From positions 10,486,413 to 10,550,412 of the forward strand of contig CM065301.1 of NCBI GenBank assembly GCA_032871835.1: a stretch of 64,000 bases of DNA, given 5' to 3'. Numbering within the stretch: the first letter of the stretch is position 1; each line of letters starts with the position of its first letter. The notes beneath the pieces are model-generated. The model was not told where the DNA came from and ran no database searches. It saw nothing but the letters and a program-made list of their open reading frames with translations. Made by a program: the position numbers and the translations under genes. Of the stretch, positions 1-12,530 are shown one piece after another. The stretch is from Dipteronia dyeriana. Lineage: Eukaryota; Streptophyta; Magnoliopsida; Sapindales; Sapindaceae.

Positions 1-1858
1 ACCTTCATTAATCATCGGTGGATTAGAACATCTCCTGGAATTATGCCCTGGTTGTCCACATCTTCTACAGGATTGTGTAGTTGTCCTCTCCGAAGACGAG
101 CATGGCGACCTACCCTCGGGAGTCCTGCTTGTCTCTTGGAGTTTGGATTCAAAATCACCCTTTGAACAATGTCAGATGGCACAACCCAAGTGGAAAGATG
201 GCCCACCGGCATAATAGGAACCGAGTACGCGTTAATAAGTGTCTGTGTCTTGTAGTAGTCCACACACAAAGTTGTGAAGTCCAAGTTTCGCTCCTTGTAA
301 AAAACATTGAAAACGATCAGCTTCACCAAGAAAATGATCAGTAGGTTTTCAAAGTTGTGAAGTCCAAGTTTCAGTAATCTACCGTGCCGCCGTAAGGGCG
401 TGAGAACATGGAAAATGATCCATTTGAAATTTGTTGCAAGTACAAGTCTTTCGAGCTAAGTCAACAGTCCATTGTTTTCTAGACCGCTTGACCGAAAAAA
501 TGTTCCAGTCGACTCGATTTACGGTCAAATAACCACACTTCTCCACACGTTTTAAGAGCATAAGATGTACTGCGTCGGTCAACTGATGACGCATGGTTTG
601 TGTAGCTCTATAGCGATCATGAAACCACCGTTGCAGCATATTCCTAATGAACTCAGCTAGAGTCAACATAGGCAGTTGGCGTGCAAATTTTATGCATGAG
701 TTTATGCATTCTGCAGCATTAGTCGTCATCACCCTATACCTTCTTTCCGAGCAGTGTACACGGGACCACTTGTGTGGACCGGCATCAATGACATAATCAT
801 ATGCATTTTGGTGCAAGTTTCTTAACTCTTCCATATGCTGGTTATATTCAAACTCGGTGTATGCGCGGGCTGCTTTGGCCATTATTACGGTAACATCCTT
901 CCTAAGAAATCGCTTTTTGACATTTTCAGCAAAGTGCTAGCAACATTTAGTATGGGTGGCATAAGGGAACACTTTAGAAATCCCTGCTTCCATGCTTGCA
1001 TGCCTATCGGAAATGAAACCTAGCTCATCAATATGACCTAGAGCACCCTTCAAGCAATCCAAAAACCATTCCCATGAAAGGTTGTTTTTTGAGTCGTCGT
1101 ACCCAAAAGCAATTGGATACACCTGTTCGTTCCCATCTTGTGCTGTTGCAACAAACATTGTACCCCGGAATCGTCCCTTCAAATGGGTACCATCAATGGC
1201 AATGACTAGACGCATAAACGTTTGGAATCCTCTAAGTGAGGCACCAATCGACATGAAGAAGTATAGAAATGTATCATCTTCGTTGCACTGTAAGTCAGTG
1301 ATTGTGCCGGGATTTTGTTGTTCCAAAATGTAACCAAATGATGGAAGCAGTTGGAAGGTTTCCTCATGCGTTCCATATGTCAGTGACAAAGTATAATCGA
1401 GGGCGGGCGGCGTGTGCCTTACTGTACATGATTTGGATTCCATACATTGATTTCATATCGGCGATTATGTCCTTCGGACGCATTAGTCGATCATCTTGTT
1501 GTTGAAGTCTAGGTGTAATAACTTCTCCAATTGTGACTGCACTAGCTTGTCGGTGCCGGCGGTGAATTTCCTCTAACGGAAAAGTGTGTTCTTTGACAAA
1601 ACTTCTTACTTGAAAGTATGTGCCTTCATCTTTCCTCACCGCTCTTAACTTCCACGTACAATTTCCTATCAAACAAACTAGATGTAATGTTGTCTTATTG
1701 GACCTTTTCACCTTCCACTTGAAGTTCTGCCGCATTGCAAAATGGCCTACTAGTCTCTTCAAATCCTTTTTCGTTGTAAAAAACTGGCCTTTATATATCA
1801 TGCTTGTAGGTTCATCTTCAAACAAGTTCCTGCTTCCATCAATACCAAATGAGCTTTT
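1..1858 (-). pseudogene. MuDR-type transposase (MURA-like), copy 1, N-terminus missing
   Basis: Mutator-like transposase that would cut and insert the MULE. The minus strand shows, from 1858 down, part of the N-terminal MuDR DNA-binding domain (MIYKGQFFTTKKDLKR), the DDE core with Asp in IDGTHLKG and Asp in FISDRH, a Glu in NAAECINSC, and a SWIM zinc finger CTCNKFQMDHFPCSH near 379-450. An intron of roughly 80 bases and a C-terminal exon with an intact zinc knuckle (CRRCGQPGHNSRRC) follow. Breaks: a 4-base duplication near 1405-1415 shifts the frame, and TGG has become TAG at 937-939 (KCC-stop where relatives have CCWHF). It closely resembles the MULE-E copy. The gene stops abruptly at about 1858, where it joins array-like sequence. 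Confidence 0.85.
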
Positions 1859-1886
1859 TTTTTACATTGGATCGAGCTTTTTACAT
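1850..1886. other. Junction between two transposase copies, made of array units
   Basis: The N-terminal end of transposase copy 1 is followed by a T-rich stretch holding TTACATTGGATCGAGC and a second TTACATTGG. The sequence then enters the zinc-knuckle end of transposase copy 2. The join contains the GATCGAGC unit otherwise found in the leader-intron arrays. This suggests a deletion or template switch through repeat units (inference). Confidence 0.6.
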
Positions 1887-4435
1887 TGGTTGTCCACATC
1901 TTCTACACGATTGTGTAGTTGTCCTCTCCGAAGACGAGACATGTAGACCCCCCCCCCCCCCCCTCGGGCGTTCTGCTTATCTCCTGGAGACTGGATTCAA
2001 AATCACCCTCTGAGCAATATCAGATGGCACAACCCAAGTGGAAGGATTTCCAACCGGCATAATAGGAATAGAGTACGCGTCAATAAGTGTCAGTCTCTTG
2101 TAATAGTCTGAGCACAAAGATGTGAAATCCAAGTTTTGCTCCCTACAAAAAAACATTGAAAACGATGAGCTTCATGTTTCAGTTATATTCACCGCACACT
2201 ACAACTTGTAAGTAATGTACCTTGAGGCCGTGAGTGCGTGAGAATATGGAAAATGATCTATTTAGAATTTGTTGTAAGTACAGGTCTTCCAGGGTAAGTC
2301 AACAATCCACTGTTTTTTAGACCGTTTGACCGAGAAAATATTCCAATCTACTGGATTTACGGTCATAAAACCATACTTCTCCACACGTTTTAAGATCACA
2401 AGATGTGCTGCGTTGGTCAACAGATGACACATGGATTGTGCAGCTCTACATCGATCGTGAAACCATCGTTGTAGCATATTCATAATGAATTTCAGGCATG
2501 AGTTTATGCATTCTATAGCATTTGTTGTCATCACCCTGTACCTTCTTTCAGGGCAGTGTACACATGACCACTTGTGTGGACAGACATTAATTACAGAATC
2601 ATATGCATTATGGTGCAAGTTTCTTAACTCTTCCATGTGCCGGTTATATTCAATCTCGGTGTATGCGCGGGATGCTTTGTCCATTATTGTGGCAACATCC
2701 TTATGTGATATCACTTCTTAATATTTTCAGAAAAGTGCCAACAATATATGGTATGAGTGTCATAAAGGAACACATTAGAAATCCCTGTTTCAATGCTTGC
2801 ATGCCTATTGAAAATGAAAATCAGCTCATCAATATGACCTAGGGCACCCTTCAACCAATCCAAAAACCACTCCCATGAAAGGTTATTTTCTGAGTCACCG
2901 TACCTAAAAGAAATTAGATACACATGTTCATTCCTATCTTGTGTTATTGCAACAAACAATGTACCACCGAATTGTCCCTTCAAATGGGTACCATCAAAAG
3001 TAATTACTAGACGCATAAACGTCCGAAATCCTCTAAGTGAGGCACCAATCGATATGAAAAAGTAGAGGAGTTTACCATCTTCATCGCACTGTAATTCAGT
3101 GATTGTACCGGGATTTTTTTGTTCCAAAATGTAACCGAATGATAAAAGCAGTTTGAAGGTTTCCTCATGCGTTCCATAGGTCAGCGACAACGCATAACCG
3201 AGGGCGGCGTGTGCCTTACTGTACATGATTTGGATTCCATACATTGATTTCATGTTGGCGATTATGTCCTTTAGACTAATTAGTCGACCATCTTGTTGTT
3301 GAAGTCTAGTTGTAACCACTTCTCCAATTATGACTGCACTAGCTTGACAAGTGTGTTCGTTGACAAAACTTTTTACTTGAAAGTATGTCCCTTTATCTCT
3401 CCTCACCGCTCTTAACTTCCACGTACAATTTTCAATCAAACAAACTAGATGTAATGTTGTCTTATTGAACCTTTTCACCTTCCACTCGAAATTCTGCCGT
3501 ATTGCAAAATGACCTACTAATCTCTTCAAATCCTTTTTCGTTGGAAAAAATACCCTTTATATATCATGCTTGTAGGTCCATCTTCAACCAAGTTCCTAGT
3601 TATACCTATACCAAACGAGTATGATTCTGCTCCTAGAATAACTCACGTTGTGGCATTATCAGAATCATCTAGAGTTACATTAGCCCGGACCTCGAAGGTC
3701 ACAACTATATCTGGTGCATTATAACTAAATCTGTGTACACGTCTTATACATCTTTCCGTTTGGACGGGTTATTCATCATCCTCATTGTTTTCTACATTAT
3801 CTACCAGATTTAAATTTTCCTCATTATCCACCTCATGAATCTGCCCAACATTCGGTGTTGTATTCTATTCATTGTTGATGTCATTGTAGATCTCATTGTA
3901 TTGGTGGTTGTACTCTCTACCATTCATCTCAATTATGATAACCAAATACATCGTCGAATTGAGGTTCCGGTCTATTATCATGGGCGACTACTTCCGGTGG
4001 GAGAACACATATGTTTTCCCGACCATCAATCCCACTTCTTTCTGTGAACAACTGGTTGCTTCCGCCTGACGATCGAAATTGTTGGATGTTATCAGGATGA
4101 GAGATATCTTCACCAATGACACCTCCTGCTGGCCTCTCGATTAGACTAACACATACTTGAGGGATCACCCTATCTTCCCCTAGTATAAACTAAACATCGT
4201 TTCTTATAAATGTACGACATGTAGTCCCAGAAACAATTGATAGAGACTGTAGCTCAACACTGTATTTCTTCTCATCAAACTTCACAATGGTTTGCAGGAT
4301 CGACACCAGTTCGTCGTAACTCAAATTCTTTGACACATACAAACCTTGGTTATCGGAACCTAAATACCTCTGATTTTTGTTTGGTAATTGCTCCCATCGA
4401 CCGTTGTAAGATATGATTATTCTCACCTTATCCAT
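1886..4435 (-). pseudogene. MuDR-type transposase (MURA-like), copy 2, degraded
   Basis: Start codon at 4435-4433, in the same context as MULE-C and MULE-E (MDKVRIIISYNGRWEQLP). Order on the minus strand: acidic N-terminal region; N-terminal DNA-binding domain and DDE core in a 272-codon frame at 2711-3529 (Asp in FDGTHLKG); the segment with the catalytic Glu (NAIECINSC) at 2262-2714; and a degraded SWIM region. The C-terminal exon is truncated at the first zinc knuckle. The expected second Asp motif reads FIFNRH instead of FISDRH, so a catalytic Asp appears to be lost. Several stops and frameshifts separate the fragments. A run of 16 C (1948-1963) sits in the C-terminal exon. This copy is clearly more diverged than copy 1. 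Confidence 0.82.
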
Positions 4436-4439
4436 TGTC

Positions 4440-5333
4440 CTATCAAAACAAACATAAAAAAACCATTAATAAGGAAAAAATATTTCATATTAAATTTACA
4501 ATTATAAAGGATTAAACAAAAATCAAAAGTGTAAGATATGAATCTTTTTTTTAAAACTGATCGAACTTTTTTTTTACATGATCAAGCAGTTTTTGTACAT
4601 GACCTAGCTCTTTCTAACGGGATCGAGCCTTTTTTGTTCAAGACCGAGCTCTTTTTCTACATAATCAAGCTTTTTAATATATGGCTCGAGCTTTTTTTCA
4701 TATGGCTCGAGCTTTTTTCATATATGGCTCGACCTTTTACTTTTACGGATCGAGTTTTTTTTTAGGAATCGAGCTTTTTTGTAAGGGATCGTGCTTTTTT
4801 TGTGCGGTATCGAGCCTTTTTGAAAAGGGATCGAGCTATTTGTGTGAAGGATCGAGCTATTTGTGTGAGAGATCGAGCTTTTTTTTTATGGATCGAGTCT
4901 TTTTTTAGGGATCGAGCTATTTGTGTGAGGGATCGAGCTTTTTTTGCCAAGGATCGAGCCTTTTTTCTAGGGATCGAGCTTTTCTTTTTACGTATCCAAC
5001 ATCTATTTTTGGAATCGAGCTTTTTTAGAATTTGATCGATATTTTTTTTTCACATTTTCGAGCTTTTTTACAAATGTTTCGACCTTTTTTTAAAACATTT
5101 CCAGCTTTTATGCCCAAGATTATAAACTTGTTTGCACCACTACAACTCAACTCGCCAAAATATATATACAAAAAAATATGCATACTTGTTCATTCATTCT
5201 TTGTAAAAAGTTTACAACTCCAGGACATCAACATAAAAAATTTGGGACAACATGTTCATAAATGTTCATACAGTGTTATACCACACAAAAATACAATAAA
5301 AAATGGAAATGAAGATCAGAAATATTATTTTAC
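4440..5333 (-). repeat. Inferred transposase leader intron with CTCGATC minisatellite (MULE-A)
   Basis: Between a conserved donor (CAATAAG then GTAAAATAAT, minus strand) and an acceptor AG just before the transposase start lies an array at about 4540-5100. Its degenerate unit of about 20 bases reads GGGATCGAGCTTTTTT plus a spacer on the plus strand. The same donor, acceptor and array occur at the corresponding place in MULE-C and MULE-E. That is the basis for calling it a 5' leader intron; no transcript evidence is available. The many reading frames here (repeats of ARS, DRA or SSF type) are artefacts of the repeat. Confidence 0.7.
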
Positions 5334-5562
5334 CTTATTGTGCAAAATCTGGAATGGAGCTCGTTTTGTGAAGAAAAAATAGAGTAGGTGATTGATTTTC
5401 AAACAACTTTATTGGACGACAGCCTTTAAAGAATAAAATATCGATTATTTAAGGGCAATTTTGGTAGCTCACCATAGTAGGTGCCTTTTAAACTTAATTT
5501 ATTATAAAGGTGACATCATTGCAAGTGACCAACAAAAAGGTGACATTCATCACCATTTCCAC

Positions 5563-6620
5563 CCAAAATATACTATCATATAGTTTCTAATATATTTAAC
5601 CGTGCTACCCAATGATCTAATCATGGATTAGACGAATTCCGATTGTTTAATTCCAATTCCAAACACCTAAAAACACCAACTTTAACCGTCCATTCAACAC
5701 AAAAACCCACATTTACACAATCACTCTACAAATCCACCCACATGTTGGAGATCATTGAAGATATAAGAGGAGATTATACTTGGCCAAGTGGATTTCAAGA
5801 GCTACTAGGAGCAATGAGAGGCTTTTGTTGATCAATATGGATTTTCTCTAACACTTTACTTTCGTTCTTTGTTTTTCAATGATGTGTAACTAAACCCCTT
5901 TACTAGGGATTTGTTGTAACATATTTGACTATCCTACGTTATTAATTAATCTATCATTTTAATCAATCCATTTAAGTTTCATTCATTGTGCTTGACAGCT
6001 CTTTTCCATGGATTCATGTTGATGTGTGACCATAAATTGGCATGTATTTAGAGATTAGATTATATGAGAAATTAGATCCTTGTATAGATGACCATTTATG
6101 CTCGAGTTTGATTACTAAGCTCTAATGAATGGAAAAGCTTGATTGTGCATGACCTTGCTAATTAAGTTTGACTTAGAGTTCCTATGTTTAAAAGTCTCTC
6201 ATCATTTCTCATTCTGTGGCCATAGGTGATTAGAGGTTTGATGAACTTAGTTATTAATTGCCATTGATCTTCTTAAAGAAAAAATATAATATTGAATTTT
6301 GGTGTCTAATTGACATTGATTAAGAACAATGGATGGTCTTAAATGGTTGTGTTGATTCCTCAATACCTTCTCACTATACCTTACACCTTCTAGTTATTTG
6401 TATTAAATTTTGCTTCTTTGCTTTGGTTTATATTTAATTGCATTAAAAAACATTTCTCCAGACCAAACTCGATTTTACATTTCACGTACTTAATTTTAGT
6501 TTTAATTCTAGTTAATTAGTTTTAGTCATTTTGTTTCCCTTTCCCTGTGGAATGAATCCTTCTTTTGCACTATATGAATCTTCAATTCATGCACTTGTGA
6601 GAACAAAATTACAAGCTACA
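5563..6620 (+). mobile_element. Distal part of an LTR of Athila/Tat type
   Basis: Non-coding. It resembles the Athila-like LTR at 7831 in layout: a GATGTGTAACTAA block followed by GGGATTT (near 5880-5915), then AT-rich sequence. It ends with CCCTGTGGAATGAATCCTTC and a TTGCACTATATGAATCTTCA stretch, a style typical of LTR ends of Tat/Athila elements. The end is put at 6620 (ACAAGCTACA), just before Copia-1 sequence. The 5' part is absent because MULE-A is inserted on that side; I infer that MULE-A landed in this LTR. Confidence 0.5.
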
Positions 6621-6632
6621 ATTTTTCCATCA

Positions 6633-7830
6633 TCAACTGTCTACTTAACAAATCGCTTGCCTACACGTACCAAATCTTGAGCATAATATTTGGCACTCAA
6701 CTGAACTATCATAAGCTTCGTGTGTTTAGGTGCCTTTGTTACCCTTGGTAAAAACTATACACCAAACATAAGTTTGATTCTCGTACCAAATCTTGTGTCT
6801 TTCCCTGGGTATTCTCTCAACAAAAGTGCGTTAAAGTGTTATGATCCCGAGTCAAAGAAATTGTTCTTCTCTCGTCAAGTTGATTTTGTAGAAGATAATT
6901 TTCCATATTTCCAACTTGACAAATACTCCATCTGTGTCACCTCTACGTCTCTCTCCCCTTGGCTTTCCCAGCAACATTCCACAATTTTAAATCCTCCTCA
7001 AACATTGAAACCTACTTTTTCCTTGATCCCCTCGACATCAAAAATCTTTTTAATCTCATCTTTCCCAACATCCAAGTAACTGAAGTTAACTTTCCTTTAT
7101 TCAGTGAAATCCACTACAAATCTGTCCCAAATCATGCAAGATCATCAGCGAATAATATTTGCTTCAATCTCCAAATCTCCACCAATATCACCAATTAATT
7201 ATGATGATTTCATCTCTCCAAATATCCCATTATCTGCAATCAACTTTCTTTTAGTCATTGAAATTTATCACAAATTTGTCACAAATAATCTGAGAACCTC
7301 ACCTAATAATATAACCACAATCTCCAAATCTCCACCAATATCTTCTCTCTCCAAATCACCTAATATCTCAACTTTCCAATCTTCACCTCCCCGCTCTCCA
7401 ATCTCACATTCACAAAATAACTCATCACATTTGCCTCACTATGATTCCCAAAATACCCAAAATCTTTCCAATTTTATTTCTCCAACTAAAGATAGGCCCT
7501 CGTTAACGCAATCTTCTCCATCAAGTATGGTGCCCCTTTGCACATCTTCTTCCTCACGTGAGACCAATTTTGGAATAGCCTGCAGCTCTATTGATGACTC
7601 CTCTCATGCAAAAGTGCAGACCTGCCCACGCCACCTATCAGTGATAATAAAGGAATTGTGACTTAGTAAAAAAATCATATTTTCAAGCCAAGAAAATTTT
7701 ATTTCTTGTGGCTGAGTTACCAACAGCAGCTATTGAACCTCACACCGCAACTCAGGCTCTGTTTTTTTGGATTGGCACAATTCCATGCTCTTTGAGTATG
7801 ATGCACCGGTTCGTAAGGATACTTGAGAGC
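6633..7830 (+). pseudogene. Copia-1 fragment 1: end of integrase region and linker to reverse transcriptase
   Basis: The first visible piece of the oldest element in the window. The frames read the copia signature for the end of the integrase region (YLTNRLPT near 6650), then a PWL/GYS-type segment (FPGYSLNKSALKCYDPESKK, 6800-6870) and RQVDFVEDNFPYF. A long Ser/Pro/Asn-rich linker follows to about 7660, and then the start of the RT domain (EPHTATQA, NSMSLEYDA-like, TWEL) up to 7830. Frameshifts and stops are frequent. The reading frame resumes at 33503 after the 25.7-kb Athila-like insertion. The 5' LTR, gag, protease and integrase core are not in the window. Confidence 0.75.
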
Positions 7831-8761
7831 TGATCGAGCCATGATAACACTAGTTTTCGAGTCCCCCTTCCTATGCTTGTTGCTAAATTCTCGGGGTAAA
7901 ATTAAGTGTTTAATGGCTTGATTGAGTGTTTTTACAGGATTTCATATTAGGGGTATCATTTGGGTGATTTGAGTGAAGTTGGGATCCAAAAGTGATGGAA
8001 AACAAAAGCTTAGACAAAAAGGCACGAGCTGTCGCAGTCGTGGAGCGTCGTCATAGGAAACCGCGACACCATGAGCGACAACAACTTGTTTTACAAGTCG
8101 CCCAGAATGTCGCTTGGAGAACATACGCGAACATTCAAGGAAGCGACATGTCGCGGTCTAAGTTCCGTCATAGAAGACCGCAACAATCCGGGCGACAGCA
8201 ACTTCCTTAGCATTTGTCGCTCGAGGTGTCACCTGAAGAGAAGACGCGGAGCGAAGAAGCGAGGTGTTGTGGTTGGGTTTTCGTCATAGACAACCGCAAC
8301 AGTACGATAGCACGCGTCCCTAGGTTGATTCTTGACATTTTTTGGACCTATATAAATACTCTTATGAGTTTTTGGGAAGGTATCATAAGCCGCACGAACT
8401 TTTAGGACACTTTCACCCTTCCATCACCATCCTTAGACACTTTCATTCCTCCATCCTATTAGAACTTGGAAGGCAAGAAGAGGAAGCTTACAATTCAAGG
8501 AATCTCAAATGACCAACTTGGGTTTCTTCTTTAACTCTTCTTTGTTTTATTTCTTTTCCTTGATGTGTAACTAATTTCTATGTTAGGGATTTAATGTAAA
8601 CTGGTTGAACAACTCTTTGTAATCCTAAGTCTAATGGTTTTTAATTAAATATCTTGGTAGTCTCTTTTACTGAAATACTTGTTCTAATTCCTTCACTTAT
8701 ATTCAAATGAGACCTCAATGAATGTTTGTGTAAAGATTAGTTTATCTATGATGTTGAGGGT
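7831..8761 (+). repeat. Athila-like 5' LTR, proximal part
   Basis: First 931 bases of the LTR; it continues at 18429 after the nested copia. Matches the 3' LTR at 32057 nearly base for base over long stretches. A GC-rich block at about 8025-8310 is built from short inverted repeats of the GTCGCGGTC / GACCGCGAC type separated by TTCCGTCATAG. The TATATAAATACTC box near 8348 is a plausible TATA element. The small frames through the GC-rich block are not genes. Confidence 0.85.
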
Positions 8762-10349
8762 TGAAAAGTCATCATTTATTGATTGGCTTATTTCGTGAAC
8801 AACCACATTGATAAGGTTCATGTAAGTGTAGATTAGGCTCTCAAGACCTCAAGAGGAGAAGCACCAAAGGTAAAATTCTTGTGCTTACTTACTTTGAAGA
8901 GATAGTTGCACACACTCACATATTCATGCATAACTCTTGATCTTATATGTTGAGTGTTTTCTTGTGTGCATTTTGGTTTTAATAAATCTTGTTGATCTAA
9001 TTGCATCTTGTACTTAAAGTTTATGTCATGTTAGGCATATTAGAATATGATGCATTTTCATCACTCTTGTACTTGTTGATTGTATGGTTGTTTGAGTGTT
9101 GAAGTAGGCTTTACGCTGGTGGTGCGCTACTCATCCAGCGCACCTCACCAGCTCAACATTCCAGTGAGTTGTCGCATGTGTTGCGCCACTATGTTACGCT
9201 GCTGCACCAGTGCAAAGTTGCAAAAAATAGGCATGCGCTGGTGGTGCGCTACTCAACTAGCGCAGCCTCACCAACACAAACTTTCCAGAGAATCTGCGCA
9301 TGTGTTGTGCCACTCGTCCATCGCCTATAGAAAAAATAGGTTGTGCTCTGGTGGTACACTACTCGACCAGCGCACGTCACCAGCGCACACAGAGGAAGCT
9401 GGAACATTTTTTCCTAAACGACCTCACTTTGTTTGGATCTCATATATATATATATATAACTCTTTGGTTTAAGGTCGTGTATGAGTTCAGAATATCACAT
9501 ATTTTCCTTAGAACACATTTCAAAGGAAAAACACTTCCAAGAACTCATTTTTAATCACTCAAAACATTCCCATGTGCAGCAAAACTTCATCTTGCATCAT
9601 CTAAGTTCATCTAGAGTGCATTTATTGATAGGGTTGCTTCATCACATCTTGTTTGGTAAGCTTTTCACTATCTTCTTACAAGTTAAGTGCTTTTGCTTGC
9701 TAAACCATCTATTTAATTAATTGTATTCTCTTAGAATATTTTCTTGATACAAATTAGAGATTGTTGTGATGACATGATTGAGTGTTGTATTGTGATAGCT
9801 TCATAGGATTGGTTGATCTATGTTTAGCTAAGCTATTTGAACATGTCATTTAGCATTTGATATCTAAGATTGCATTAATTGTCATCTCATTATCCTAGAT
9901 AAGCATATAGGGTTTCCTAGCATTGTTTGTTCATTGAATATCATTACATATTTATATAAGATCTTTTATCTCTTCATTGAGAAGTAAGACTTTTGTTGCT
10001 TTCGGGAGTAGGTAGCTTCAATCACAAGCAAGATGGACTAGGTTCACTTATACCGGGATTAGGTAGTGGTGTGAATTTAAACCGGGATTAGGTTGTAATT
10101 CTCTTCCCATTAGTGGATTCTTGGTTCTAGTGTGGTGCACTCATCAACCCGTGGTTTTTTCCATTTGGAGGGTTTCCACGTATATCTCAAGTGTCTTTAA
10201 TATTTCTGTATTTTTACACTTGTGATTTTATTGTAATTAGCTAAAGGCATTTTCATCAACTTGACCTTTAACAAAAATTGGGTAAAATTTGTTAAAATTT
10301 ATTCACCCCCTTCTAGATTAATATCATACACACCATAATATTTGTTTCA
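8762..10349 (+). repeat. SIRE-like copia 5' LTR
   Basis: 1588 bases, TG...CA ends, very similar to the 3' LTR (1590 bases). Contains the GCGCTGGT/ACCAGCGC inverted-repeat block at 9111-9390 and a short (AT)n tract near 9445-9460. Confidence 0.92.
9111..9390. repeat. GCGCTGGT / ACCAGCGC inverted-repeat block in copia LTR
   Basis: Three degenerate copies, about 120 bases apart, of a module reading GCGCTGGTGGTGCGCTACTC then GACCAGCGCACCTCACCAGC. The arms GCGCTGGT and ACCAGCGC can pair. The 3' LTR copy is at about 17188-17465. A related module occurs in the unrelated solo LTR at 47854-49412. Confidence 0.8.
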
Positions 10350-10350
10350 A

Positions 10351-10368
10351 TTGGTATCAGAGCAGGTT
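10351..10368 (+). other. Primer-binding site, tRNA-iMet type
   Basis: TTGGTATCAGAGCAGGTT begins two bases after the 5' LTR end. TGGTATCAGAGC is complementary to the 3' end of plant initiator tRNA-Met, the usual primer of copia elements. Confidence 0.92.
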
Positions 10369-10458
10369 CCTAGACATACATAGGTGATCCTTGCTCATTT
10401 TGGTGTGTGTATTGATCATTCATACATTTGGATTCATATCATTCATTCATTAAACACA

Positions 10459-12530
10459 ATGAGTGGAAATGGTGGCAATGAGGGAGCTTCCAGCACAAGA
10501 CCTCCACTTCTCACCGGGTTGAATTATGCCTCTTGGAAAGGCAAGATGGAGTCGTATATTTGCCAAATTCATGATAGGGCGCTGAAGATGGCTACACTCC
10601 ACCCATGATGACTCTTGCAGATGGAGGAGATGATGTACTCAAACCAAAGGCACAGTGGAATGCACAAGAGTTTGAGGCTTCAAAGTGGCATAGGAAGGCA
10701 ATGCATGCCATCCTATGTGCAATGGATGATAACCAGTACAAGTTGGTTTAGAATACTAGGATAGCTAAGGAGGCATGGGATATCCTAGAAGTTGCACATG
10801 AGGAACCAATGTGGTTAAGGGGTCGAAGCTTCAAGTTCTCCAAACACAATTTGAGTTGCTCAGGATGGATGAGAACGAGTGCTTCAATGACTTTGAAGTG
10901 AGGTTGGTGGACATTGTGAACCAAAGTCATCAACTTGGTGATCCTTACTCGAATAGAAAGATCAAGCAGAAGATTATGAGATCTTTACCCAATAGATTTG
11001 AGTCTAAAGTGACGGCTTTGGACGAAAATAGCGGTTACAAGGACATGAAGCCTAGTGAAGTGATTGGGAGGCTTCTAGCTTATGAATCTAGGAAATGTCC
11101 TAACCCTACACCATCAAAGAAGCAAAAAGATATTGCTTTGAAAGCCTCCAAAGTTGAGAAGGAGGAAAGTGATGACTCGGATGAAGAAATGGCTTTGCTA
11201 ATGAGGAAGTTCAAGAAATTCTACAAGTCCGAGAAGAAAGGTTTTGGATTTAAGGGTCAAGACTTAAAGAAAAAAGCTCCCTTCAAAAAGTTTGAGCCTA
11301 GGTAAGAAAAGACCGAGAAGAATGTGGTGGAATAGGTCACTTTGCCCCAGAATGTGCAAATCACAAGGTCAAGAAGAAGGGAAAAGTGATGGCTGCCACA
11401 TGGAGTGAGAGTGATAACTATAATGAAAGAGATGAGTCTTCGGATGATGAAGAACTCATGGCTAACTTCATAGCATTTACATCCTCTCTTAGGAGCAAAG
11501 ATGCTAGTGATGAAGAGAATGAAAGTCAAGAGGAAAGCTACTCAAGTGATGATGGATCTTCATCACAATCCACAAATGGAAGTATGGATAGAATGGATCT
11601 CAAGGACTATATGGCTAAATTTGAGAGTTCAAGGTTAAATAACAAGAATGAAATCAAGAGATTAAAAGAAGAAAACGTAGACCTCTTAACTCAAGTTGAC
11701 CAACTAAATGAATAGTTGGTGAGATCTAAGAGGAGTGAAGAAGGGTTGAAGACAGAGCTTGAAAATGCTAGAGAATTGTTGGCCAAGATGAACTCTAGCA
11801 CTAAGAAACTTGACCACATGCTAGATGTTGGAAAGAGGCCAAGTGACAAGAAGGGGCTTAGGTTTCAAGATGACAAGATGTCCTCTACTCCAAACAAGAT
11901 CATTTTTGTAAGAAGCATGAACTCAAATGGGTCCTCTCCTCATCAAACTCCTAGGAAGAAGCTTGAACTAGAAGAGTGTTCAAGTAGTGCTCAAGTGAGG
12001 TGGCACTAAGAAGCCCACCTCAAGCTCATCCTATAAGGGTTCCTCAAGCCAACTTCCCTCAACCAAAAGCTCACAAAGAGAAGACACCTATCATGCAAGC
12101 TCAACCAAGGAAGCAATCAAGTCTTGCTTAACAACAAAGAAGGATAGCTCCTCAATAACATGCAAGACAACAACAAAGACATGGGAAGGCTCCAATGCAT
12201 CCTCAAGGATATGGTATAATTCCTAACTTTTTACATACATGTCATTTTTGTGGTATTTATGGTCACATTAGATCAAATTGCTTTAGATATATCAAATTGT
12301 GTAGAATTAAAAGCATGATAGAGAAGAAAAAGGCTAGAGCCATGATGCATGATCCTAGGACATCTAGAGCCATGATACATGATCCTAGGACATCTGGAGC
12401 TATGATGCATGTAACTAGGAAAAGTGGAACACCTTTGCATGATCATAAGACATTTAGAGCCCATGTACCATTGACCACTAGAAAGAAAAATACTGCACCT
12501 GGGTGGATTAGAAAGGATGAACACATTTGC
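10459..12530 (+). pseudogene. gag region of SIRE-like copia, frameshifted
   Basis: Structural protein that packages the RNA. The start MSGNGGNEGASSTRPP at 10459 is followed by the LTGLNYASWKGKMESYI gag N-terminal signature. A TGA at 10606-10608 and a TAG near 10751 break the frame. The UBN2-type gag domain continues at 10811-11305 (FNDFEVRLVDIVNQ, IKQKIMRSLPNRFESKVTAL). A degraded zinc knuckle (CGGIGHFAPEC, first Cys lost) is near 11330-11375. An acidic, coiled-coil-prone stretch follows (11386-11715, then a TAG, then 11716-12009), and a second, intact CCHC knuckle CHFCGIYGHIRSNC lies near 12240-12290. Frames must be switched several times, so no functional product is expected. Confidence 0.88.

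Larger units (their letters stand above)
1..5562 (-). mobile_element. MULE-A: Mutator-like element, right part; left part lies outside the window
   Basis: The element runs off the left edge. Its right end is placed at 5562 because the terminal sequence (reverse complement begins GTGGAAATGGTGA) matches the transposase-side ends of MULE-C and MULE-E. Read inward from 5562, it shows the terminal region, the leader exon, a leader intron with the CTCGATC array (about 4540-5100), and a transposase gene on the minus strand. It differs from its relatives in having two successive transposase copies. The partner ULP-like gene, convergent with the transposase in MULE-C and MULE-E, would lie left of base 1. 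The right-hand target-site copy should be the 9-10 bases after 5562 (CCAAAATATA); its mate is not visible. Confidence 0.8.

Noticed and set aside
4538..5035. Overlapping frames on both strands with ARSL, DRAF and SSFF repeats
   Set aside because: They are translations of the CTCGATC minisatellite; all frames stay open because the unit lacks stops. Same for the frames at 47150-47344, 51484-51886, 58536-58739 and 59283-59510.
7992..8405. Basic small proteins in the Athila-like LTR (also 32352-32629)
   Set aside because: Open frames through the GC-rich hairpin block of an LTR; not kept between the two LTRs as a coding unit.
9080..9554. Cys/Ser-rich 130-codon frame (also 17303-17632)
   Set aside because: Runs through the GCGCTGGT repeat block of the copia LTR; frames differ between the two LTRs.
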